Assembly (NCBI GenBank): GCA_030918015.1
Contig: JAUPTP010000073.1
Span: 1 to 8,168, forward strand
Length of the DNA: 8,168 bases
Direction of reading: 5' to 3'
Source: Pseudomonadota bacterium
Lineage (GTDB): Bacteria > Pseudomonadota > Gammaproteobacteria > Burkholderiales > Burkholderiaceae_C
Shown here: one piece after another, positions 1 to 8,168 of the stretch
Layout: the number at the start of each line of letters is the position of its first letter
How positions within the stretch are numbered: position 1 is the first letter of the stretch
Program-made: the position numbers and the translations under genes
Notes under the pieces: model-generated
Told to the model about the DNA's origin: nothing
The model's input: the letters and a program-made list of their open reading frames with translations, nothing else
Databases searched by the model: none

Positions 1-595
1 CGCGGTGGTGTCGGCCAAGATCGGCGGCAACGCGATGCTCTGGCACGCCCGGCTGGGGCTGCTCGTGCTGGCGCTGCTGGCGTTCCGGCTGGTCTGGGGG
101 CTGGTGGGCGGACACTGGTCGCGCTGGTCGCGCCTGGTGCCGAGCCCGGGCGCCCTGGGGCGGTATCTGCGCGGCCAGCCCCGGCCGGGCGAGCTGCTGG
201 AGGTCGGTCACAGCCCCACGGGCGGCCTGGCCGCGCTGGCGCTGCTGGCGCTGGTGGGCGCGCAGCTGGCCACCGGGCTGATCAGCGATGACGAGATCGC
301 CTTCACCGGCCCGCTCTATGCGTGGGTCGGATCGGACCTGGCGCTGGCCGCCACGTCCTGGCACCGCACCTGGGGTCAATGGCTGCTGCTGGGCATGATC
401 GGTCTGCACCTGGGGGCGATCGCCTTCTATCGCATGCGGGGCAACGATCTGGTGCGCCCGATGCTCTCGGGCGACAAGCTGCTGAGCGTGGTGGCTCCGG
501 CCTCGCGTGACGATGTTCGCGCGCGCGCGCTGGCGCTGGTGCTGGCGGGCGCCTGTGTCGCGCTGGCGGCGTGGGTGGGCGCGCAGGGCGGCTAG
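1..595 (+). CDS. Cytochrome b561 domain protein (5' partial)
   Basis: C-terminal 197 or so residues of a di-heme b-type cytochrome of the cytochrome b561 / Ni,Fe-hydrogenase cytochrome b subunit superfamily, an inner-membrane electron carrier. The frame is open to the left edge, so the true start, probably with a first helix carrying another heme histidine, lies outside; the GTG at 5 is unlikely to be the start. Numbering from that GTG, hydrophobic helices lie near 12-35, 72-93, 122-143 and 170-192. Candidate heme histidines are His14 (WHARLG), His69 (GHSPTGG), His120 (SWHR) and His135 (GLHLGAIAFYR). The RLVWGLVGG segment and the NDLVRPMLSGDK tail after the last core helix are typical of the family. 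An extra hydrophobic helix follows and the protein ends at TAG 593-595. The electron partner (a periplasmic c-type cytochrome is common) cannot be told from the window. The family is clear, the physiological role is not. Confidence 0.85.
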   Translation, partial: AVVSAKIGGNAMLWHARLGLLVLALLAFRLVWGLVGGHWSRWSRLVPSPGALGRYLRGQPRPGELLEVGHSPTGGLAALALLALVGAQLATGLISDDEIAFTGPLYAWVGSDLALAATSWHRTWGQWLLLGMIGLHLGAIAFYRMRGNDLVRPMLSGDKLLSVVAPASRDDVRARALALVLAGACVALAAWVGAQGG

Positions 596-606
596 ACTGC
601 ACGGCC

Positions 607-1113
607 ATGGACCTGCCCGAGATCCGGCTCGTCGTCGCGGACACCCCGGCGCTGATCGAGTCCACCCGCGAGATCTTCCGCGACTACGCGGCCAGCCTGG
701 CCATCGACCTGGGTTTCCAGGACTTCGATGCCGAGCTGGCGACGCTGCCCGGGGTCTATGCGCCCCCGCACGGCACGCTGCTGCTGGCGCTGGTCGACGG
801 CGAGGTGGCCGGCTGCGGAGCGCTGCTCCCGCTGCCCGAGGCCGATGACCCGAATGCCTGCGAGATGAAGCGCCTGTTCGTGCGCCGGCCCTTCCGGCGC
901 TTCGGCCTGGGCCGCCTTCTGGCCGAGGCCTTGATCGAGGCGGGCCGGCAGTCGGGCTACTCGTCGATGCTGCTCGACACGCTCGACGACATGGAGGCCG
1001 CGCGCGAGCTCTACGCCTCGCTGGGCTTCGTCGAGGTGCCGCCCTATTACTTCAATCCGGTGCCCGGGGCGCATTACCTGCGCGTCGACCTCGATGCGGG
1101 CAGCCGCTACTGA
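607..1113 (+). CDS. GNAT family N-acetyltransferase
   Basis: A 168-residue single-domain GNAT acetyltransferase, expected to move the acetyl group of acetyl-CoA to an amine; the substrate is unknown. The acetyl-CoA binding motif A is at about residues 86-110: EMKRLFVRRPFRRFGLGRLL, with the R-R-x-G-x-G pyrophosphate loop at 97-102. A beta strand near 58-63 (LLLALV) and the C-terminal ARELYASLGF segment (motif B region) near 132-141 complete the fold. Length is normal for the family. I chose ATG 607 because the residues from MDLPEIRLVV onward look like a normal GNAT N-terminus; the same frame is open back to 571 but that would run inside the end of the cytochrome gene. Only 11 nt separate the two genes. 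No good Shine-Dalgarno sequence is visible before 607. The substrate could be a small molecule or a protein N-terminus. Confidence 0.85.
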   Translation: MDLPEIRLVVADTPALIESTREIFRDYAASLAIDLGFQDFDAELATLPGVYAPPHGTLLLALVDGEVAGCGALLPLPEADDPNACEMKRLFVRRPFRRFGLGRLLAEALIEAGRQSGYSSMLLDTLDDMEAARELYASLGFVEVPPYYFNPVPGAHYLRVDLDAGSRY

Positions 1114-1225
1114 GCGGCGCGCTTTGCCGCCCGCGGCCGTGCGTTACAGGCCGGTACGGCGCTAGGATCGCGGGCTCATTGTCCGCACCTTTCCCCGTTC
1201 CCTGCCTTTCCGGAGACCCCGACCG

Positions 1226-2125
1226 ATGGATGCCACCCCGATCCGTGCCGTCAGCGACCCCTGCCTGCTGGGCGAATCCCCGATGTGGCATCCGCAGGAG
1301 CAGGTGCTCTACTGGTGCGACATCCCCGGCAAGAGGGTGCACCGGCTCGATCCGGCGTCCGGCGTGCGCCAGGCCTGGGACTTCCCCGTCGAGCCTGCCA
1401 GCCTGGCGCCGCTGCTCGGCGGTGGCCTGCTGCTGGCGATGCGCGACGGCCTGTGGCGCTTCGACATGGTCACCGGCGAGCGCACGCTGCTGGCCGAGCC
1501 GCCCTACGATCCCGCGAAGGAGCGCTTCAACGACGGCAAGAGCGATGCGCTGGGCCGCTTCTGGGTCGGCACGATCTACGAGCCGCGCAGTCCGGCGCTG
1601 GCGGCGCTGTACTGCTGGTCGCGCGGCGAGCTGCAGCGCGTGGCCGACGGCGTGACCGTCTCCAACGGACTGGGCTGGAGCCCGGACGGCCGCACGATGT
1701 ACTGGACCGACACGACGTCGCACACCATCCGGGTGCTGGACGTCGATGCGCAGGAGGGCGGCGTGTCGAACCGACGCGTGTTCGCTTCCTTCCCCGTCAA
1801 GCAGGCCGGCATGGATCTGGATCAGTACGGCGGCCGGCCGGATGGCGCGGCGGTCGACGCCGAGGGCTGCTACTGGGTGGCGATGTTCGAAGGCCAGCGG
1901 GTGCTGAGGCTGTCGCCGACGGGCGAGGTGCTGCGGGAGATCCGCCTGCCGGTGCGCTGTCCGACGATGCCCTGCTTCGGCGGCGCCGACCTGCGCACCC
2001 TCTACATCACCACGGCACGGGAGAACCGCCCGGCCGAAGAGCTGGCTCGCCAGCCGCTGGCCGGATGCGTGCTGGCGCTGGAGGTCGATGTGCCGGGCCT
2101 GCCGGCCCAGTTCGCGCTGGCGTGA
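1226..2125 (+). CDS. SMP-30/gluconolactonase family lactonase
   Basis: A 299-residue six-bladed beta-propeller of the SMP-30/gluconolactonase/LRE family, soluble and metal-dependent, which typically hydrolyses sugar lactones (gluconolactone, arabinonolactone and similar) to aldonic acids. The divalent-metal and active-site residues known from SMP-30 are all in place: Glu17 (LGESPMW), Arg100 and Asn102 (ERFNDGK), Asn147 (VSNGLGWSPDG) and the catalytic Asp206 (GGRPDGAAVD). Blade-like repeats such as LYWCDIPGKRVHRLD and MYWTDTTSHTIRVLDVD are visible. No signal peptide is seen, so it is probably cytoplasmic. ATG 1226 is preceded by GGAG at 1212-1215, and a weak -10-like TAGGAT lies at 1163-1168 in the 112-nt gap after the GNAT gene. 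No sugar transporter or dehydrogenase gene lies beside it, so the exact lactone cannot be named. Confidence 0.9.
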   Translation: MDATPIRAVSDPCLLGESPMWHPQEQVLYWCDIPGKRVHRLDPASGVRQAWDFPVEPASLAPLLGGGLLLAMRDGLWRFDMVTGERTLLAEPPYDPAKERFNDGKSDALGRFWVGTIYEPRSPALAALYCWSRGELQRVADGVTVSNGLGWSPDGRTMYWTDTTSHTIRVLDVDAQEGGVSNRRVFASFPVKQAGMDLDQYGGRPDGAAVDAEGCYWVAMFEGQRVLRLSPTGEVLREIRLPVRCPTMPCFGGADLRTLYITTARENRPAEELARQPLAGCVLALEVDVPGLPAQFALA

Positions 2126-2130
2126 GCCGC

Positions 2131-2153
2131 AATGGCACCAGGACGGTGCCATT
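2131..2153 (+). terminator. Hairpin after the SMP-30 gene, possible terminator
   Basis: A perfect 9-bp stem AATGGCACC / GGTGCCATT with a 5-nt loop (AGGAC) starts 5 nt after the SMP-30 stop codon. It sits where a transcription terminator would be expected, before the atp promoter. It lacks a real U-tract (only ATT at the 3' arm end, then CATG), so it may instead protect the mRNA 3' end or work with Rho. A second small stem, CATGC / GCATG (2154-2158 with 2164-2168), follows directly. Confidence 0.45.
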
Positions 2154-2289
2154 CATGCAAGCGGCATGTCATGAGTCATGCGCATCATCACGGCTGAACA
2201 ACGTCAAGTGTGGTCAACCCGTGAAGACATGCACAGTTGCGGCGCACTGTTGTATGTCGTGCACGCTTCCTGGGCGGTGTGCGCGTGAT

Positions 2290-2333
2290 GCGTTGAAACG
2301 CTGTTGAAACCTCTGATCTGTCGGGGTTTCCAC
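2290..2333 (+). promoter_or_regulatory. Paired GTTGAAAC motifs and inverted repeat upstream of the atp -10 box
   Basis: GTTGAAAC occurs at 2292-2299 and again at 2303-2310, an 11-bp offset, which places both on one face of the helix. Each motif is itself a short palindrome (GTT-GA-AAC), and the first extends to GCGTT-GA-AACGC (2290-2301). The second copy also pairs with a downstream element: GTTGAAACC (2303-2311) against GGTTTCCAC (2325-2333), 9 bp with one mismatch. With a start site near 2347 the two motif centres would lie around -51 and -40. This geometry suits a transcription factor, but no regulator can be named from the sequence. Confidence 0.3.
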
Positions 2334-2340
2334 GTATAAT
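2313..2340 (+). promoter_or_regulatory. Probable sigma-70 promoter of the atp operon
   Basis: A perfect -10 hexamer TATAAT lies at 2335-2340 in an otherwise GC-rich genome, 24 nt before the chosen atpI start. The best -35 match is only CTGATC (2313-2318) with a 16-bp spacer, which keeps the central TGA. Transcription would begin near 2347, leaving a leader of about 18 nt. The weak -35 and the repeats overlapping it hint at activator help, but this is inference. Confidence 0.6.
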
Positions 2341-2364
2341 TCGATGGTTTTGCCGAGCACGCCG

Positions 2365-2886
2365 ATGAACACCGTGAAGACAGACGCAACCGGGACGACC
2401 CGGGAGCAAGTCGACCTCGATGACCCATCAGCTGAGGACGGCGAAGAAGATTTCAAGAGCCTGACAAGAGAAGAGGCGCAAGCCCTTCGAAGCCGTCTCC
2501 CGCAGATCTCTCCGTGGCGGGTGGTGGTGGCGCAAGCCGCGGCAGGCGTGGTGATGACGGTGCTGTTCGGGCTGGTCATCGCCGGGCGGGAGGCGGTCTG
2601 GTCGGCGCTGTATGGCGCGGCCACCGTGGTGGTGCCGACCGCGCTTCTTGCGCGAGGCATGACCCGGATGAACCGGCTGCCGGAGGTGAAGGCGAATGCG
2701 GCTGCGTTCAACTTCATGTTCTGGGAGTTCCTGAAGATCGGGATCTCGGTGGCCATGCTGGCTGCCGCGGTGCTGGTCGTGCCCGATCTGAGCTGGCCGG
2801 CGCTGCTGGTCACGATGATCGTGTGCATGAAGATGAACTGGCTGGCCCTGCTCTGGCAGGGTCGGGTGACAACCAATCGGTCCTGA
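2365..2886 (+). CDS. atpI: ATP synthase subunit I (AtpI)
   Basis: A 173-residue membrane protein at the head of the operon, of the AtpI / ATP synthase I family, which is thought to help assembly of the c-ring and is not part of the mature enzyme. Four hydrophobic helices are visible at about 52-73, 77-97, 115-139 and 143-164. The family-like WEFLKIG segment is at 120-126, and [17 protein letters not shown] forms the last helix. The first 45 residues are soluble and strongly acidic ([14 protein letters not shown]), which makes it longer than the roughly 130-residue enterobacterial protein; this form is usual in Burkholderiales as far as I recall. I chose ATG 2365 over the in-frame ATG 2344 because 2344 lies only 3 nt after the -10 box, before the expected transcript start. 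The ribosome binding site is weak (GAG at 2355-2357), in keeping with a low-abundance helper protein. 25 nt separate it from atpB. Confidence 0.85.
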   Translation: MNTVKTDATGTTREQVDLDDPSAEDGEEDFKSLTREEAQALRSRLPQISPWRVVVAQAAAGVVMTVLFGLVIAGREAVWSALYGAATVVVPTALLARGMTRMNRLPEVKANAAAFNFMFWEFLKIGISVAMLAAAVLVVPDLSWPALLVTMIVCMKMNWLALLWQGRVTTNRS

Positions 2887-2911
2887 AAAGACAACCGTTC
2901 GAGAAAAGACG

Positions 2912-3808
2912 ATGGCTGCCGAAGAACACGCCGCTGCGCATGGCCCGACCGCGGGTGAGTACATCTCCCACCACCTGACCCACCTGACCAACCGCGTCCA
3001 GACCGGCATTGCCGACTTCTCGACGAGCGATCCGGTGCTGAAGCTGGACTCGCTGTTCTTCTCGATCCTGCTGGGCGTGGTCGGCAGCTTCCTGCTGTGG
3101 AGCGTCGCGCGCCGTGTCACCTCGGGCGTGCCGGGCCGCATGCAGGCTGCCGTCGAGTTCCTGGTCGAGATGGTCGACACCCAGGCCAAGGGCATCGTGC
3201 ACAACGCCGAGTCGCGCAAGGCCGTCGCCCCGCTGGCGCTGACCGCCTTCGTCTGGATCTTCCTGATGAACGCGATGGACCTGCTGCCGCTGGACCTGCT
3301 GCCCAAGCTGTGGGCCGGCGTCTACAGCGCGATGGGCCATGACCCGCACCATGCCTACCTGCGCGTCGTGCCGACCGCCGACCTGTCGGTCACGCTGGGC
3401 ATGTCGGTCACCGTGCTGCTGGCCTGCCTGTACTACAGCATCAAGATCAAGGGCCTGGGCGGCTGGGTCGCCGAGCTGTTCTCGGCCCCGTTCCATGCGC
3501 ATGGTCCGGCCGCGATCCTGCTGGCCCCGATCAACTTCACGCTGCAGATGATCGAGTTCGCCGCCAAGACGATCTCGCACGGCATGCGGCTGTTCGGCAA
3601 CATGTTCGCCGGCGAGCTGGTGTTCATGCTGATCGCGCTGATGGGCGCGGTGGGCTTCGGCTCCTTCGGCGGCATCGCGCTGTGGGTCGGCAACATCATC
3701 GCCGGCACCGCCTGGGCCATCTTCCACATCCTGATCATCACGCTGCAGGCCTTCATCTTCATGATGCTGACCCTGGTGTACGTCGGCCAGGCGCACGACA
3801 AGCACTGA
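2912..3808 (+). CDS. atpB: F1Fo ATP synthase subunit a
   Basis: Subunit a of the Fo motor, a 298-residue inner-membrane protein forming the two proton half-channels against the c-ring. The essential arginine is Arg226 in [12 protein letters not shown] (E. coli Arg210), Glu235 matches E. coli Glu219, and Gln279 in [19 protein letters not shown] matches Gln252. Further conserved pieces are [12 protein letters not shown] (115-126), [12 protein letters not shown] (154-165) and the C-terminal helix ending VGQAHDKH. The length is somewhat greater than the 271 residues of E. coli, with a histidine-rich N-terminus (HAAAHGP, later HHLTHL) and a loop near 132-150 containing [11 protein letters not shown] 2912 follows an A/G-rich site (GAGAAAAG, 2901-2908). 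It belongs to the atpIBEFHAGD operon and is followed by an unusually long 162-nt gap before atpE. Confidence 0.97.
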   Translation: MAAEEHAAAHGPTAGEYISHHLTHLTNRVQTGIADFSTSDPVLKLDSLFFSILLGVVGSFLLWSVARRVTSGVPGRMQAAVEFLVEMVDTQAKGIVHNAESRKAVAPLALTAFVWIFLMNAMDLLPLDLLPKLWAGVYSAMGHDPHHAYLRVVPTADLSVTLGMSVTVLLACLYYSIKIKGLGGWVAELFSAPFHAHGPAAILLAPINFTLQMIEFAAKTISHGMRLFGNMFAGELVFMLIALMGAVGFGSFGGIALWVGNIIAGTAWAIFHILIITLQAFIFMMLTLVYVGQAHDKH

Positions 3809-4219
<411 letters not shown>

Positions 4220-4274
4220 TCGGTCTTTCTCGTCGTTCCCTGTTCCCCTAAACGACTTACACGAGAAAGGTCGA
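4220..4274 (+). promoter_or_regulatory. Hairpin covering the atpF ribosome binding site
   Basis: Positions 4220-4233 can pair with 4261-4274 over 14 bp (two G-U pairs); the core is the perfect 9-bp CTTTCTCGT (4225-4233) with ACGAGAAAG (4261-4269). Inside the 27-nt loop, CGTT (4234-4237) can pair with AACG (4251-4254). The 5' arm starts at the base right after the atpE TAA. The 3' arm contains GAGAAAGG (4263-4270), the only Shine-Dalgarno candidate for the atpF GTG at 4279. Translation of atpF would thus need the stem to open, for example by a ribosome finishing atpE. Confidence 0.6.
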
Positions 4275-4278
4275 AGCC

Positions 4279-4749
4279 GTGAATCTGAACGCAACACTGT
4301 TGGCGCAGATCGTGGTCTTCGCGATCCTCTGGTGGTTCACGATGAAGTTCGTGTGGCCGCCGATCACGAAGGCGCTCGATGACCGCGCCAAGAAGGTCGC
4401 GGACGGTCTGGCTGCGGCCGACAAGGCCAAGCTGGAACTCCAGAGCGCCAACAAGCGCGTCGAGGAACAGCTCGTCCAATCGCGCAACGAGACCGCCAAG
4501 CTGCTGGCCGACGCTGAGAAGCGTGCCCAGGCCATCGTCGACGAGGCCAAGCGCCGCGCCGAAGACGAAGGTGCCAAGATCGTCGCCGCTGCCAAGGCCG
4601 AAGCCGAGCAGCAGTCGATCCAGGCGCGCGAGACCCTGCGTTCGCAGGTCGCCGCGCTGGCCGTCAAGGGCGCCGAGCAGATCCTCAAGCGCGAAGTCAA
4701 TGCCGGCGTCCACGCCGAGCTGCTGACCCGCCTGAAGACGGAGCTGTGA
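4279..4749 (+). CDS. atpF: F1Fo ATP synthase subunit b
   Basis: Subunit b, 156 residues (same as E. coli), the peripheral stalk that holds the F1 head against Fo. One N-terminal membrane helix (about 5-26, ending MKFVWPP) is followed by a long charged, alanine-rich coiled coil (about 32-135). Arg36 in [13 protein letters not shown] matches the conserved tether residue of E. coli b. The C-terminal part, [17 protein letters not shown], is the delta-binding end. The start is GTG at 4279: [10 protein letters not shown] matches the b-subunit N-terminus exactly where expected and there is no nearby ATG alternative. The Shine-Dalgarno candidate (GAGAAAGG, 4263-4270) lies in the 3' arm of a predicted stem, and together with the GTG start this suggests translation well below atpE, fitting two b per ring of c. 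Its stop is 1 nt before atpH. Confidence 0.97.
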   Translation: MNLNATLLAQIVVFAILWWFTMKFVWPPITKALDDRAKKVADGLAAADKAKLELQSANKRVEEQLVQSRNETAKLLADAEKRAQAIVDEAKRRAEDEGAKIVAAAKAEAEQQSIQARETLRSQVAALAVKGAEQILKREVNAGVHAELLTRLKTEL

Positions 4750-4750
4750 C

Positions 4751-5284
4751 ATGGCCGAGCTCACTACCATCGCACGTCCCTACGCCGAAGCCCTGTACCA
4801 GGTTGCCTCGAAGGGTGACGTGGCGGCTTGGAGCCGCCAGGTCGCCGCGCTGAGCGCGGTTGCTTCTGACGAGCAGCTGCGCCAGTTCGCCGACAACCCG
4901 AAGGTGACCAGTGCCCAGGTCTTCGACCTGATCAGCAGCGTCGTGGGCATGCCGCTCGAGGGCGGCGTGCAGAACTTCCTGCGCACCGTCATCGACAACG
5001 GTCGTCTCGTGGCGCTTCCCGCCATCGCCGAGCAGTTCCATGCCTTGGTCAACGCCGCCTCCGGCGTGTCCGATGCCGTGATCTACAGTCCCTACCCGAT
5101 CGAAGGCGAGTCGCTCGCCGAGGTCGTGGCAAGCCTGGAGAAGCGCTTCGCGCGCAAGCTGTCGGCCCGTGTCGAGCTGGAGCCGGAGCTGATCGGTGGC
5201 ATCCGCGTGGTGGTGGGCGACGAGGTGCTCGACACCTCCGTCAAGGCCCGACTCGAACGCATGAAGGTGGCGCTGAGCGCTTGA
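4751..5284 (+). CDS. atpH: F1Fo ATP synthase subunit delta
   Basis: Subunit delta (OSCP homologue), 177 residues as in E. coli, a soluble protein that caps the alpha3beta3 head and joins it to the b stalk. The N-terminal helical domain begins with the family signature [19 protein letters not shown]. The C-terminal domain holds the conserved [29 protein letters not shown] region (split about residues 147-175), typical of delta. ATG 4751 comes 1 nt after the atpF stop codon; its GGAG (4740-4743) is inside the end of atpF, so the two genes are probably translationally coupled. A 79-nt gap with a hairpin follows before atpA. Confidence 0.96.
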   Translation: MAELTTIARPYAEALYQVASKGDVAAWSRQVAALSAVASDEQLRQFADNPKVTSAQVFDLISSVVGMPLEGGVQNFLRTVIDNGRLVALPAIAEQFHALVNAASGVSDAVIYSPYPIEGESLAEVVASLEKRFARKLSARVELEPELIGGIRVVVGDEVLDTSVKARLERMKVALSA

Positions 5285-5306
5285 ATCGAATCCATCCTCT
5301 GGTCGA

Positions 5307-5340
5307 CCCGCGTGCCGCGCATACCCTGGCGGCGCGTCGG
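5307..5340 (+). other. Imperfect hairpin in the atpH-atpA gap
   Basis: GCCGC (5314-5318) pairs with GCGGC (5329-5333) around a 10-nt loop, and the stem can continue outward to 5307/5340 with two G-U pairs and one C-C mismatch. It ends 12 nt before the atpA ribosome binding site (GGGAG, 5353-5357), so it leaves that site open. It may set spacing or stability of the message between the delta and alpha genes. GC-rich DNA forms such stems by chance fairly often. Confidence 0.3.
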
Positions 5341-5363
5341 ATCGGCTGGACTGGGAGCAAGCT

Positions 5364-6902
<1,539 letters not shown>

Positions 6903-6917
6903 ACCGGGAGCAGCGTC

Positions 6918-7802
6918 ATGGCGGCAGGCAAGGAAATTCGCGGCAAGATCAAGAGCTTCGAAAACACGAAGAAGATCACCAAGGCCATGGAGATGGTCGC
7001 CGCGTCCAAGATGCGCAAGGCGCAGGATCGCATGCGTTCGGCTCGTCCGTACGCGGACAAGATCCGCATCATCACGGCCAACCTGTCGCAGGCGACGCCC
7101 GAGTACAAGCATCCGTTCGTGGTGAAGAACAGTGGCACGGGTCAGGTGGGCCTGATCGTCGTCGCGACCGACAAGGGTCTGTGCGGCGGTCTGAACACCA
7201 ACGTGCTGCGCGTGGTCACCAACAAGATGCGCGAGCTCGAGGCGGCCGGTACCAAGGTCCAGGCTGTCGCGATCGGCAACAAGGGTCTCAGCTTCCTGAA
7301 CCGGGTCGGTGCCAAGGTGGTCGCTCAGGCGACTCAGCTCGGCGACGTGCCCCACCTCGAGAAGCTGATCGGCCCGGTCAAGATCCTGCTGGACCAGTAC
7401 GCCGAGGGCAAGCTCGACGCGGTCTATCTCTGCTACACCAACTTCATCAACACGATGAAGCAGGAGCCTCGCGTCGAGCAGCTCCTGCCGTTGTCGTCCG
7501 ATCGCCTGTCGCAGTCCGAGGCCGAAAAGCAGGCCCACGGCTGGGACTACCTGTACGAGCCGGACGCCAAGTCGGTCATTGATGACCTGATGGTGCGCTA
7601 CGCCGAGGCCCTGGTCTACCAGGCCGTCGCAGAGAACATGGCGTCCGAGCAGTCGGCGCGCATGGTGGCCATGAAGGCCGCCACCGACAACGCGGGCACG
7701 CTGATCGCCGACCTCAAGCTGGTCTACAACAAGACCCGCCAGGCCGGCATCACCAAGGAACTGTCCGAAATCGTCGGCGGCGCCGCGGCCCTGGGTGGCT
7801 GA
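6918..7802 (+). CDS. atpG: F1Fo ATP synthase subunit gamma
   Basis: Subunit gamma, 294 residues (E. coli 287), the central shaft that turns inside alpha3beta3 and couples the c-ring to catalysis. The N-terminal coiled-coil helix is [20 protein letters not shown] followed by [16 protein letters not shown]; the C-terminal helix that pairs with it has [20 protein letters not shown] and ends in [17 protein letters not shown]. The middle Rossmann-like domain contains [13 protein letters not shown] (about 81-94) and a conserved [12 protein letters not shown] 6918 has GGGAG (6906-6910) 7 nt upstream. It is followed by a 49-nt gap before atpD. Confidence 0.98.
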   Translation: MAAGKEIRGKIKSFENTKKITKAMEMVAASKMRKAQDRMRSARPYADKIRIITANLSQATPEYKHPFVVKNSGTGQVGLIVVATDKGLCGGLNTNVLRVVTNKMRELEAAGTKVQAVAIGNKGLSFLNRVGAKVVAQATQLGDVPHLEKLIGPVKILLDQYAEGKLDAVYLCYTNFINTMKQEPRVEQLLPLSSDRLSQSEAEKQAHGWDYLYEPDAKSVIDDLMVRYAEALVYQAVAENMASEQSARMVAMKAATDNAGTLIADLKLVYNKTRQAGITKELSEIVGGAAALGG

Positions 7803-7851
7803 CGCGGGTCCGGGCGACAGACGCAACGAATCAAGATTGAAGGAACGAAAA

Positions 7852-8168
7852 ATGGCGACTACTCAAGCAGTGGGCAAGATCGTTCAGTGCATCGGCGCCG
7901 TGGTGGACGTGGAGTTCCCGCGCAACCAGATGCCGAAGATCTACGACGCGCTGAAACTCGAAGGCAGCGCGCTGACGCTGGAAGTGCAGCAGCAGCTGGG
8001 TGACGGCGTGGTGCGCACCATCGCGCTGGGCTCGTCGGACGGTCTGCGTCGCGGCATCGAGGTGAAGAACACCGGTGCTCCGATCACCGTGCCGGTCGGC
8101 CCGGCCACGCTGGGCCGCATCATGGACGTGCTGGGCAGCCCGATCGACGAGCGCGGCCCGGTCTCGAT
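7852..8168 (+). CDS. atpD: F1Fo ATP synthase subunit beta (3' partial)
   Basis: The first 105 residues of the catalytic subunit beta, cut by the right edge of the window. The N-terminal beta-barrel is present: [17 protein letters not shown], then [26 protein letters not shown] and the [21 protein letters not shown] segment that leads into the nucleotide-binding domain. The P-loop and the catalytic glutamate lie beyond the window. ATG 7852 is preceded by a good ribosome binding site, AAGGAA (7840-7845), 6 nt away. It continues the operon after atpG as in E. coli; atpC (epsilon) is expected next. Confidence 0.98.
   Translation, partial: MATTQAVGKIVQCIGAVVDVEFPRNQMPKIYDALKLEGSALTLEVQQQLGDGVVRTIALGSSDGLRRGIEVKNTGAPITVPVGPATLGRIMDVLGSPIDERGPVS

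Noticed and set aside
571..606. Earlier GTG start of the GNAT gene at 571
   Set aside because: It would overlap the end of the cytochrome gene by 25 nt, has no ribosome binding site, and adds residues not expected in a GNAT domain.
1052..2152. A 366-codon minus-strand frame opposite the SMP-30 gene
   Set aside because: The + strand gene has a full set of lactonase active-site residues; the reverse frame is Arg/His/Ala/Gln-rich shadow sequence typical of GC-rich DNA.
2344..2364. Earlier ATG for atpI at 2344
   Set aside because: It lies 3 nt after the TATAAT box and so before the expected transcript start; the next in-frame ATG at 2365 gives a normal family N-terminus.

Overview
The window is GC-rich chromosomal DNA with most of a classical F1Fo ATP synthase (atp/unc) operon on the + strand, preceded by three ordinary metabolic genes on the same strand. 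Gene order (I-B-E-F-H-A-G-D), the AtpI type with a long acidic N-terminus, the c-subunit sequence and the high-GC codon use all suggest a betaproteobacterium of the order Burkholderiales, perhaps near the Leptothrix/Rubrivivax/Sphaerotilus group. That placement is inferred from remembered family sequence style, not from a search.

Positions 1-2125 hold the C-terminal part of a cytochrome b561-type membrane protein (cut by the window edge), a GNAT-family acetyltransferase, and an SMP-30/gluconolactonase-family enzyme with all expected metal and catalytic residues. A 9-bp perfect hairpin follows the last of these. The gap at 2126-2364 is less GC-rich than its surroundings. It holds a consensus -10 box (TATAAT, 2335-2340) just before the atp genes and two GTTGAAAC motifs one helical turn apart.

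From 2365 to the end run atpI, atpB (a), atpE (c), atpF (b), atpH (delta), atpA (alpha), atpG (gamma) and the first 105 codons of atpD (beta). atpC (epsilon) would be expected past the right edge. All key residues checked are present: aArg226, cAsp60, bArg36, the alpha P-loop at 169-176 and alpha Arg376. The complex should therefore be a normal proton-driven ATP synthase; a Na+-binding signature is not seen in subunit c.

I see no new enzyme system, mobile element, CRISPR array or RNA gene. The least ordinary part is the intergenic RNA of the operon. A 24-bp perfect palindrome and a second hairpin lie between atpB and atpE, followed by an unstructured-looking pyrimidine-rich leader and a strong ribosome binding site for atpE. 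A long stem starting right after the atpE stop codon buries the atpF ribosome binding site. A weaker hairpin precedes atpA. Together these could set unequal subunit synthesis (many c per two b), as is known in principle for the E. coli unc operon, but here this is inference from sequence only.
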